NCBI RefSeq assembly: GCF_042675705.1
Contig: NZ_JBHTJJ010000012.1
Reading direction: 5' to 3' (one strand)
Source: Ruegeria arenilitoris
GTDB taxonomy: Bacteria > Pseudomonadota > Alphaproteobacteria > Rhodobacterales > Rhodobacteraceae
DNA: 64,000 nt
Shown: piece after piece, positions 26,725-33,952 of the stretch
Layout of the letters: each line of letters begins with the position of its first letter
Position numbering within the stretch: the stretch's first letter is position 1
Program-made: the position numbers and the translations under genes
The notes under the pieces: generated by a model
The model's database searches: none
What the model was told of the DNA's origin: nothing
The model's input: the letters and a program-made list of their open reading frames with translations, nothing else

Positions 26725-26774
26725 TGTTACAGAACAGCCGCCACGTCGGGGGTTGGCGTTCTTGTTCTGCAACA
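26725..26774. promoter_or_regulatory. Long spaced inverted repeat upstream of the GST gene
   Basis: TGTTACAGAACA (26725-26736) and TGTTCTGCAACA (26763-26774) are inverted copies that agree at 11 of 12 positions, 26 bp apart. They lie 51 bp or more before the start of the YghU-type gene. Possible operator pair or mRNA hairpin. Confidence 0.35.
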
Positions 26775-26825
26775 CTAACTCTTGTCGGGCCGGGCGCGGC
26801 TCGGCTCTGGGACGAAAGGCAGAAG

Positions 26826-27704
26826 ATGAGCGACACCACCACATACACCCCACCGAAAGTCTGGACATGGGATAGTGAAAGCGGAGGGCGTTTCGCGAAC
26901 ATCAACCGCCCCATTGCCGGTGCGACCCATGACAAGGAATTGCCCGTCGGCAAACATCCCTTGCAGTTGTATTCGCTTGCAACGCCAAACGGGGTGAAAG
27001 TGACGGTCATGCTGGAAGAGCTTTTGGCCTTGGGTCACGCAGGCGCGGAATATGATGCATGGCTGATCAATATTGGTGACGGCGATCAGTTCGGCTCGGA
27101 TTTTGTCGCGATCAACCCGAACTCGAAAATCCCCGCTCTGATGGACCGCTCGGGTGAAACACCGATACGGGTGTTCGAAAGCGGTTCCATCCTTGTACAT
27201 CTGGCCGAAAAATTCAGTGCATTCCTGCCCGAATCCGGTCCCGAGCGCACCGAAGTGATGAACTGGCTTTTCTGGCAGATGGGCAGCGCGCCTTATCTGG
27301 GTGGTGGGTTCGGGCATTTCTACGCTTATGCGCCAGAGAAATGGGAATACCCGATCAACCGCTTTGCGATGGAAACCAAACGCCAGCTGGATGTTCTGGA
27401 CCGCGAACTTGCGGACAAAGCTTTTATCGCTGGCTCGGACTACTCGATCGCCGACATGGCGATCTGGCCGTGGTATGGGCAACTGGTTCTGGGTCGTTTG
27501 TACGACGCGGCCGAATTCCTTGATGTCGCGTCCTACAAGAACGTCATGCGATGGGCGCAAGAGATTGACGCGCGGCCGGCCGTGAAGCGAGGCCGCATGG
27601 TCAACCGCGCATTCGGAGAGTTGCACACCCAACTGCGCGAACGGCATGATGCGAGCGACTTCGAAACCCGTACGCAGGACAAGCTGGAAACAGCTGCCGA
27701 ATAA
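26826..27704 (+). CDS. yghU: Glutathione S-transferase family protein, YghU type
   Basis: Cytoplasmic GST-fold protein of 292 residues, matching E. coli YghU (nu-class, disulfide-bond reductase activity with glutathione). It has the long N-terminal extension of this subgroup (about 1-45, TYTPPKVWTWD). The thioredoxin-like domain follows with YSLATPNGVKVTVMLEELL, then NPNSKIPALMDR and the glutathione-contact ESGSILVHLAEK, and then an all-helical C-terminal domain. The start at 26826 follows AAAGGCAGA. The gene converges with the SseB-like gene across a 10-bp stem-loop. Confidence 0.92.
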   Translation: MSDTTTYTPPKVWTWDSESGGRFANINRPIAGATHDKELPVGKHPLQLYSLATPNGVKVTVMLEELLALGHAGAEYDAWLINIGDGDQFGSDFVAINPNSKIPALMDRSGETPIRVFESGSILVHLAEKFSAFLPESGPERTEVMNWLFWQMGSAPYLGGGFGHFYAYAPEKWEYPINRFAMETKRQLDVLDRELADKAFIAGSDYSIADMAIWPWYGQLVLGRLYDAAEFLDVASYKNVMRWAQEIDARPAVKRGRMVNRAFGELHTQLRERHDASDFETRTQDKLETAAE

Positions 27705-27716
27705 CTCTGTTCATTT

Positions 27717-27744
27717 GGCGCAGGGAGCAAATCATCCCTGCGCC
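27717..27744. terminator. Stem-loop between converging GST and SseB genes
   Basis: A perfect 10-bp stem, GGCGCAGGGA (27717-27726) and TCCCTGCGCC (27735-27744), with loop GCAAATCA, is centred in the 52-bp convergent gap. No clear U-tract is seen on either strand. Confidence 0.6.
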
Positions 27745-27756
27745 GAAGCCTCGACT

Positions 27757-28545
27757 TCACTTCAAGATCGGGGGGCTGTCCGGGTCGCTTCCGGGCGCTG
27801 GTCGGGACCCGGAGGCGCGCACAGGCTCGGGGATATCAAATCGCAGGCCCACTTTCGCCAATGCTGCGGCGGCAGGATCGCTGGCCGCGAAAAACCCGAC
27901 ATCCAAGGCACCAGCCTCAATCCCCGAAAATGTCAGAGCTTCGGAAACCGCCTTGGCCAAGGCCGTCTGGGCACCGGGGACCGCGTCAACGAAACCAAGA
28001 AGGTGACCCTGCCCGCCACCCTCGGCGCGGGTTCCGGCGAGATATGCGGCGGAGGCCAGACCTGAAGCTGTGGCCAGTTTGGTGTCCAGCGCCGTCAGCA
28101 AAATGTCGGGCAACCCCGCGGGCGGAAGGAACTCCTTCAGACGGGATTGCACTTCTTGCGGGGCGTGGCTGAGGGTTTCCGCAAGCCAGCCCAACGCTTC
28201 GGCGGGGATGAGCATCGACGACGGCGCCACCTCGAGGTTCAGCCCCAACCCAATGCCCTGCCCTGCAAGCATCCCCGCCAGAACCCGCCCGGACAGAGCG
28301 GCATATGGGGCAGGACGGCCCGCAAACTGCGCCAGTCGGTCTTCGCGGTCAAAGGCCAGCACAAACCGACCATCAGCCACGTCAAACAGCTCGGGCGAGA
28401 TGTTTTCGTCTCGCGCCTCTTCGGTCAGCAACAGAAACAGTTCATTGTCCGCGAGCCGTTCGAAAAACCTCAGCCGCGCGGCATCGTTCTGAGGGTCGGC
28501 CTCCATCTGGGCATGCGCAATGTCCAGCGCGGTCGTGTCAGTCAT
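27757..28545 (-). CDS. SseB N-terminal-domain protein
   Basis: Cytoplasmic protein of 262 residues with an SseB-type N-terminal domain (about 5-130) seen in LDIAHAQMEADPQNDAARLRF, DNELFLLL and RFVLAFDREDRLAQF. The C-terminal half (about 130-250) resembles the second SseB domain. The role of the family is poorly known. It overlaps the end of the uracil-DNA glycosylase gene by 8 bp, so the two are co-transcribed and probably coupled. Confidence 0.75.
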   Translation of the reverse strand: MTDTTALDIAHAQMEADPQNDAARLRFFERLADNELFLLLTEEARDENISPELFDVADGRFVLAFDREDRLAQFAGRPAPYAALSGRVLAGMLAGQGIGLGLNLEVAPSSMLIPAEALGWLAETLSHAPQEVQSRLKEFLPPAGLPDILLTALDTKLATASGLASAAYLAGTRAEGGGQGHLLGFVDAVPGAQTALAKAVSEALTFSGIEAGALDVGFFAASDPAAAALAKVGLRFDIPEPVRASGSRPAPGSDPDSPPILK

Positions 28546-29125
28546 CCATCACCTCTTTGACCCGGGCACGCAGCACCGGCAGCAGGTCCGTTTCGAACCA
28601 AGGATTTTTCTTCAGCCATGCCGTATTGCGCCATGACGGATGAGGCAAGGCAAATACCCGCGGCGCATGCTGTTGCCAATTACGCACCGTATCGGTCACC
28701 GAAGTTTGTGCGCCCAGATGGAATTTATGCGCGTGCCCACCGACAAGAATGGTCAACGGAACATCGCCAAGTTCACTCATGACTCTGTGATGCCAGGTCT
28801 TCTTGCAGATCGCCGGCGGCGGCAAGTCCGCCTTTCGCGCATCGTACCCCGGAAAACAAAACGCCATCGGAACGATCGAAACCCGCGCCTGATCGTAGAA
28901 TTGCTCTTCCTCCAACCCCAGCCATTCCCGCAGCCGGTCGCCTGAGGGGTCGGTGAACGGCCGGCCGCTCTCATGGACCCGTGCCCCGGGAGCTTGCCCT
29001 GCAATCAGGATGCGCGCATCGGGGCGGAACCACACCACCGGGCGGGGCTGATGCGCGGTCGCAGTCGAAGCAAAGCGGTCGGCGCACAACCGGCACGATC
29101 TGATTTCCTCAGCAAGTGGCTTCAC
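28538..29125 (-). CDS. Uracil-DNA glycosylase family protein with Fe-S cysteines
   Basis: Probable base-excision enzyme of the uracil-DNA glycosylase superfamily, 195 residues. Four cysteines, Cys11-x2-Cys14 and Cys90-x16-Cys107, match the [4Fe-4S] ligand spacing of families 4 and 5. Motif A reads GQAPGARVHESGRPF at about 43-57. The C-terminal His motif reads LPHPSWRN. The start is GTG at 29125, supported by GGAG five to eight bases upstream. It forms a two-gene unit with the SseB-like gene. The family number and substrate range are not settled by the sequence. Confidence 0.85.
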   Translation of the reverse strand: MKPLAEEIRSCRLCADRFASTATAHQPRPVVWFRPDARILIAGQAPGARVHESGRPFTDPSGDRLREWLGLEEEQFYDQARVSIVPMAFCFPGYDARKADLPPPAICKKTWHHRVMSELGDVPLTILVGGHAHKFHLGAQTSVTDTVRNWQQHAPRVFALPHPSWRNTAWLKKNPWFETDLLPVLRARVKEVMDD

Positions 29126-29360
29126 CTGATCTCCAGCCCTTTGGCACTTGTTGCAGATTTAGAATGGATCATAGTCGTTCCCGCAAACCGATCCAGTTGT
29201 CGGCTGTGTGCGTCACAATTGTGGCAAGGCGTTTCGAACGCGCATTGAACATTTGTTTCATATTTCGACATAATGTGGCCAACATGGCGCGGTAAAACAT
29301 CCGGCCGTCAGCCCGCCACAGGTGGCCGCACCCAAAGCAAAAAACATGAGCAGGCCGTGA

Positions 29361-30020
29361 ATGCTTGAGTTCGAGAATGTCAGCAAGTCCTTTTGGACCG
29401 GGACTCGCCGCAAGGTGATCCTGGACAGGGTCTCGTTCCGGGTCGAACTGGGAAAATCACTTGGTGTTCTGGCTCCGAACGGCACCGGAAAAACCACGCT
29501 TATCAACATGATGGCCGGCCTCGAAAAGCCCGACGAAGGCGTGATCCGCCGAGAGTGCCGGGTGTCTTTCCCCATGGGCTTTGCCGGCGGCGTTTCCAAG
29601 AAGATGTCCGCGCTCGAGAATGCCCGTTACATCGCCAAGATTTATGGAATGGACCCCGACTATGTCGAGGCTTACTGCAGCTGGATGTGCGACTTGGGCG
29701 AGTATTTCAACCAACCTTTGGCGACATACTCGGCCGGCATGCGCGCCCGCTTCACCTTTTCGTTGATGCTGGCTCTGGACTTCGACATGTACCTGATCGA
29801 CGAAGGTATGCCTGCCACCACCGATGTCGAATTCAACAAAAAAGCGGGTTCAATCCTGCAGGAACGCTTGCGAACCACGACTTTGGTGATTGTGTCACAC
29901 AATCCCAAAACCCTCGAAAAATTCGCCCGCCAGGCCGCCGTGCTTGTGGATGGGCAGCTTCATATGTTTGACTCCTTGGAAGAGGCGACGCAGCTATATG
30001 ACTACCAAACCCAAGGTTAA
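29361..30020 (+). CDS. kpsT: Capsular polysaccharide export ATPase, KpsT/CtrD type
   Basis: Cytoplasmic ATPase of an ABC-2 type polysaccharide exporter, 219 residues, the size of KpsT. Walker A reads APNGTGKTT at 38-46, with Ala replacing the usual first Gly. The signature is the KpsT-like YSAGM at 123-127. Walker B is FDMYLIDEG with the Asp-Glu pair at 147-148, and the H-loop is VIVSHNPKTL. The gene overlaps the next one (kpsE-like) by 23 bp. No KpsM permease is next to it in the window, so its partner is elsewhere. Upstream is a 235-bp gap without a gene. Confidence 0.9.
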   Translation: MLEFENVSKSFWTGTRRKVILDRVSFRVELGKSLGVLAPNGTGKTTLINMMAGLEKPDEGVIRRECRVSFPMGFAGGVSKKMSALENARYIAKIYGMDPDYVEAYCSWMCDLGEYFNQPLATYSAGMRARFTFSLMLALDFDMYLIDEGMPATTDVEFNKKAGSILQERLRTTTLVIVSHNPKTLEKFARQAAVLVDGQLHMFDSLEEATQLYDYQTQG

Positions 30021-31572
30021 AAAATACGACCCGAACCATGCTTCGCAGGCCGAAGGCACGGTCGAGGCGCGTGCCGAGGCGATTTCGCGCATCCGAAAAG
30101 CAACCCAACCGGCCGAGGAAGCCCCGGCCGGAACTGAACTGGATGCCATCAAGAAAGAAGGGTTGACCGGTCGTCAGCTGCGCATAGCCCGGCGCATGGC
30201 GCAAAAACACGGTCTGGCTGCGACGTCGGACTACGATGCCGTGCGTCTGCTACGAAAAAAGGGGATCGATCCGTTTCCCCGCTCCAACCTTCTGGATTTT
30301 GCGGCAGGATCTTCCGATAACGCGGATGCGGAAGACCAAGCGAAGGACAAGATCACGATCCAGCTGCCGCAAACGGTGAAAGAAAAGCAGCAGACCCTTC
30401 CCGGCCCCGAATGGAGCCCGGCACAGCGGCGCGAATTCGAAATCGGCCAGATTCAGAAGGACATCGCCCGTCGGCGCAGACGAAAGCTGTTTGGTCTGTT
30501 TGCCCGTCTATTCGCCTTTGTTCTGCTGCCCACGATCATTGTCGGCTATTACTTCTATCGCATAGCTACTCCGATGTACGCCAGCGAGTCCGCATTTTCC
30601 ATTCTACAGGCAGATGGTGGCGCTGGTGAGATCGGCGGGCTTTTGGCCGGGACGCAATACGCAACCACGCAGGACTCGGTCGCGACTCAGGAGTTCCTTG
30701 AATCCAAGGATGCGCTCAACCGTCTGGAACGGGACACTGGTTTTGCCGAGATTTTCAAGCAGGACTGGATAGATCCGATTCAAAGACTGCCTCAGGACGC
30801 CACGCTGGAAGAGGCGTTCAAACTGTACAAGCGCATGGTCACAATCGGCTATGACCCCAGCGACGGTATCATCCGGATGGAGGTTGCAGCACCCGACCCG
30901 GACACTGCCGTCGACCTGTCAAATCTGCTGATCTCCTACGCCGAAGAAAAGATCAACGGCCTCACCGAACTTAAGCGCGAAGATCAGATGCGGGATGCTC
31001 TGCAGTCCTTCGAAGACGCTCAGGAGGAGCGGCGCAAAGCCCAGGAAGCGCTGATCGAACTGCAATTGCAGGGTGCCGTTCTGGACCCCGAAAACGTGAT
31101 TGCCGGGCTGCGCGCCCGCATCAACGAGATCGAGATACAGCTCCAGGACAAGGAATTGGAACTGGCGGCGTTGCTGGACAACTTGCGACCGAACAAAGCC
31201 AAGGTCGACGGTGTCCAAGCCGATATCAACCGGCTTGAGGCCGTTCTCGAAGAGCTCAATGCCGAAATGCTGGACGCCTCCGCCGGCGAAAACTCGCTGG
31301 CGCGGTTGAGCGTTCGGATCCAGATGGCCCAAGCCGATCTGGCCGCACGGGACATGATGCTGCAATCGGCCATGCAGCAAATGGAAACCGCCCGAACCGA
31401 GGCCAACCGCAAGGTTCGATACCTCACCGTTTCCGTAAACCCGGTCGCCAGTCAGGAGCCCACCTATCCGCGAAAGTTCGAAAATACGATTTTGGCTTTC
31501 CTGTTGTTTGCTGGTATCTACCTGATGATTTCGCTGACAACGTCAGTCCTTCGTGAACAGGTATCCTCGTAG
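29998..31572 (+). CDS. kpsE: Capsule export inner-membrane protein, KpsE/CtrC type
   Basis: Polysaccharide co-polymerase/export protein of 524 residues that bridges the inner membrane and periplasm. The N-terminal 165 residues are an unusual charged cytoplasmic extension. A first membrane helix lies near 170-190 (LFAFVLLPTIIVGYYF), then a periplasmic domain, then a long coiled coil at about 325-460 (runs rich in Glu, Ala, Leu, Arg). A second membrane helix lies near the C-terminus (about 498-517). This two-helix plus coiled-coil layout is the family hallmark. It starts inside kpsT and runs straight into kdsA, 5 bp away. Confidence 0.88.
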   Translation: MTTKPKVKKYDPNHASQAEGTVEARAEAISRIRKATQPAEEAPAGTELDAIKKEGLTGRQLRIARRMAQKHGLAATSDYDAVRLLRKKGIDPFPRSNLLDFAAGSSDNADAEDQAKDKITIQLPQTVKEKQQTLPGPEWSPAQRREFEIGQIQKDIARRRRRKLFGLFARLFAFVLLPTIIVGYYFYRIATPMYASESAFSILQADGGAGEIGGLLAGTQYATTQDSVATQEFLESKDALNRLERDTGFAEIFKQDWIDPIQRLPQDATLEEAFKLYKRMVTIGYDPSDGIIRMEVAAPDPDTAVDLSNLLISYAEEKINGLTELKREDQMRDALQSFEDAQEERRKAQEALIELQLQGAVLDPENVIAGLRARINEIEIQLQDKELELAALLDNLRPNKAKVDGVQADINRLEAVLEELNAEMLDASAGENSLARLSVRIQMAQADLAARDMMLQSAMQQMETARTEANRKVRYLTVSVNPVASQEPTYPRKFENTILAFLLFAGIYLMISLTTSVLREQVSS

Positions 31573-31577
31573 AGCTC

Positions 31578-32411
31578 ATGAAACATATAAAGATAGCCAA
31601 CGTCACCGTTGGCAACGACCTTCCGCTGACCATCATCGCGGGCCCTTGCCAGCTTGAAACGGCGGATCACGCACAGATGATCGCGGGAAGGATGAAAGAA
31701 GCCTGTGAAGCCGCCGGGGCACAGTATGTGTTCAAGGCCTCATATGACAAAGCCAACCGTACGTCCCTGTCCGGGAAACGCGGCATGGGGATTGAGGCCG
31801 GGCTGAAGGTACTGGATGACATTCGCAAAACGATGGGTATTCCGGTCCTGACGGATGTCCACACCGAAGCGCAATGCGCCATCGCAGCCGAGGCGGTGGA
31901 TATTCTGCAAATCCCGGCCTTCCTGTGCCGCCAGACCGACATGCTGCTGGCAGCCGGAGAAACAGGCAAGGCCGTCAACGTCAAGAAGGGTCAGTTCCTG
32001 GCCCCCTGGGAAATGCCGAACATCGTCGAAAAGATCGAAAGCACGGGCAACCACAACATCCTGCTGACCGAGCGCGGAACCTCGTTTGGCTACAATACGC
32101 TGGTCGCCGACATGCGATCGCTGCCGCAAATGGCGCAAACCGGGTATCCGGTTGTCATGGATGCAACCCATTCCGTTCAACAACCCGGTGGCCGAGGCGG
32201 TTCGTCCGGCGGACAACGGGAATTTGCACCGGTAATGGCCCGCGCGGCCGTGGCCTTGGGCGTTGGTGCCGTGTTCATTGAAACGCATCAGGATCCGGAC
32301 ACGGCGCCGTCTGACGGGCCGAATATGATCCCATTGGACCAGATGGGCCAACTGATTGACACATTGATGCGTTTCGATGCCCTGGCCAAGGCCAACCCAG
32401 TTCAGATTTAA
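31578..32411 (+). CDS. kdsA: 3-deoxy-8-phosphooctulonate synthase (Kdo8P synthase)
   Basis: Condenses phosphoenolpyruvate with arabinose 5-phosphate to Kdo 8-phosphate, the committed step to Kdo for LPS and the Kdo linker of capsules. It has 277 residues; typical motifs are IIAGPCQLE at 15-23, FKASYDKANRTS, PVLTDVH, FLCRQTD and the C-terminal IETHQDPDTAPSDGPNM. The Cys in AGPCQ is the position that ligates metal in metal-dependent forms. It is packed 5 bp after kpsE and 15 bp before the mutase gene, so it appears to belong to the polysaccharide operon. Confidence 0.96.
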   Translation: MKHIKIANVTVGNDLPLTIIAGPCQLETADHAQMIAGRMKEACEAAGAQYVFKASYDKANRTSLSGKRGMGIEAGLKVLDDIRKTMGIPVLTDVHTEAQCAIAAEAVDILQIPAFLCRQTDMLLAAGETGKAVNVKKGQFLAPWEMPNIVEKIESTGNHNILLTERGTSFGYNTLVADMRSLPQMAQTGYPVVMDATHSVQQPGGRGGSSGGQREFAPVMARAAVALGVGAVFIETHQDPDTAPSDGPNMIPLDQMGQLIDTLMRFDALAKANPVQI

Positions 32412-32426
32412 CGATCGAGATTTTCC

Positions 32427-33923
32427 ATGACCAAACCAATCCCCGAGGTGACCCCGAACACCTGGAGCTTTCTGCGCGATGCGATGATCAAACCCACCGG
32501 GTTTCGTGAATATGATGCCCGCTGGAAATACCCTGAAGAGATCAACCTGCCGGGGATGACGGCTCTGGGTCTTGGTTTGGGCACTCAGATGCACAAGCGC
32601 GGGATCGAGCCGGTGATCGCGGTCGGCAACGACTACCGCGACTATTCTCTGGCGATCAAGAATGCGTTGATTCTGGGCCTCATGCAGGCCGGTATCCAGG
32701 TCAAGGATATTGGCCCGGCGCTGAGCCCGATGGCGTATTTCGCCCAATTCCATCTGGATGTTCCTGCGGTCGCCATGGTGACGGCCAGCCACAACCCCAA
32801 CGGTTGGACCGGGGTCAAGATGGGTTTTGACCGCCCTCTGACCCACGGCCCTGACGAAATGGCCGAGCTGCGCGACATCGTGCTGAACGGCGAAGGCGTG
32901 GCGCGCCCCGGCGGGTCCTATGAATTCGTGGACGGCGTGAAAGAGGCCTATATCGACGATCTGGTCGGTGATTTCAAAATGTCGCGCCCCCTCAAGGTGG
33001 TCTGCGCGACGGGGAACGGCACCGCATCTGCCTTTGCCCCCGAGATCTTTGAGCGGATCGGGGTCGAGGTCGTACCCAGCCACAACCGGTTGGATTACAC
33101 CTTCCCCAACTACAACCCGAACCCCGAAGCGATGGAGATGTTGCACGACATGGCTGACGCCGTCAAAGCCAGCGGGGCGGACCTGGCGCTTGGGTTTGAC
33201 GGAGACGGCGATCGCTGCGGTGTAGTCGATGACGAGGGCGAGGAGATCTTTGCCGACAAGGTCGGTGTCATCATGGCGCGCGATTTGGCCAAGCTGCACC
33301 CCGGCGCGACCTTCGTGGCCGACGTGAAATCGACCGGCCTGTTTGCAAGCGATCCCGAGCTGCAGGCCCATGGTGTCAAGGCGGATTACTGGAAAACCGG
33401 CCACAGCCACATGAAACGGCGCGTGAAGGAAATCGGCGCGTTGGCCGGGTTCGAAAAGTCGGGCCATTATTTTCTGGCCGAGCCAATCGGGCGCGGATAC
33501 GATTGCGGAATGCGGGTCGCGGTGGAAATCTGCAAACTGATGGACCGAAACCCGGGACAGAGCATGTCCGATCTGCGTCGCGCCCTGCCCAAGACATGGT
33601 CGACCCCGACCATGTCGCCCTATGCTGCCGATACCGAGAAGTATGACATCCTCGCCCGGCTGGTGGACAAGCTCGTTGCTAAGGCAAAGGCGGGTGAAAC
33701 ATTGGCAGGTCGACCTATCAAGGAAGTCGTGACCGTCAATGGTGCCCGCGTCATCCTCGACAATGGAAGTTGGGGCCTGGTCCGGGCGTCTTCGAACACG
33801 CCCAACCTGGTGGTGGTCTGCGAAAGCAGCGAGAGCGAAGATGAGATGCGGGCAATTTTCGCCGATATCGATGCCGTAATCCGCACCGAGCCGGGTGTGG
33901 GCGACTACGACCAGACGATCTGA
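32427..33923 (+). CDS. Phosphomannomutase / phosphoglucomutase
   Basis: Cytoplasmic alpha-D-phosphohexomutase, 498 residues, interconverting hexose 1- and 6-phosphates for sugar-nucleotide supply. The phosphoserine loop TASHNPNGW has Ser121, the magnesium loop DGDGDR is at 258-263, and the sugar-binding region has EKSGHYFLAE. The final domain contains the phosphate-binding RASSNTPNLVV. Placement directly after kdsA ties it to surface polysaccharide synthesis. Whether mannose or glucose is preferred cannot be read from the sequence. A bidirectional terminator follows. Confidence 0.94.
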   Translation: MTKPIPEVTPNTWSFLRDAMIKPTGFREYDARWKYPEEINLPGMTALGLGLGTQMHKRGIEPVIAVGNDYRDYSLAIKNALILGLMQAGIQVKDIGPALSPMAYFAQFHLDVPAVAMVTASHNPNGWTGVKMGFDRPLTHGPDEMAELRDIVLNGEGVARPGGSYEFVDGVKEAYIDDLVGDFKMSRPLKVVCATGNGTASAFAPEIFERIGVEVVPSHNRLDYTFPNYNPNPEAMEMLHDMADAVKASGADLALGFDGDGDRCGVVDDEGEEIFADKVGVIMARDLAKLHPGATFVADVKSTGLFASDPELQAHGVKADYWKTGHSHMKRRVKEIGALAGFEKSGHYFLAEPIGRGYDCGMRVAVEICKLMDRNPGQSMSDLRRALPKTWSTPTMSPYAADTEKYDILARLVDKLVAKAKAGETLAGRPIKEVVTVNGARVILDNGSWGLVRASSNTPNLVVVCESSESEDEMRAIFADIDAVIRTEPGVGDYDQTI

Positions 33924-33930
33924 GCAAAAA

Positions 33931-33948
33931 GGGGCGCTGCGGCGCCCC
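33931..33948. terminator. Bidirectional terminator between mutase and asmA-like genes
   Basis: A 7-bp stem, GGGGCGC (33931-33937) and GCGCCCC (33942-33948), with loop TGCG lies between convergent stops. AAAAA precedes it, which is a U-tract on the minus strand, and CTTCT follows it on the plus strand. Confidence 0.75.
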
Positions 33949-33952
33949 CTTC

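Noticed and set aside
29214..29223. CACAATTGTG palindrome upstream of kpsT.
   Set aside because: A single 10-bp palindrome with no neighbouring regulator or second copy. Not enough to call an operator.
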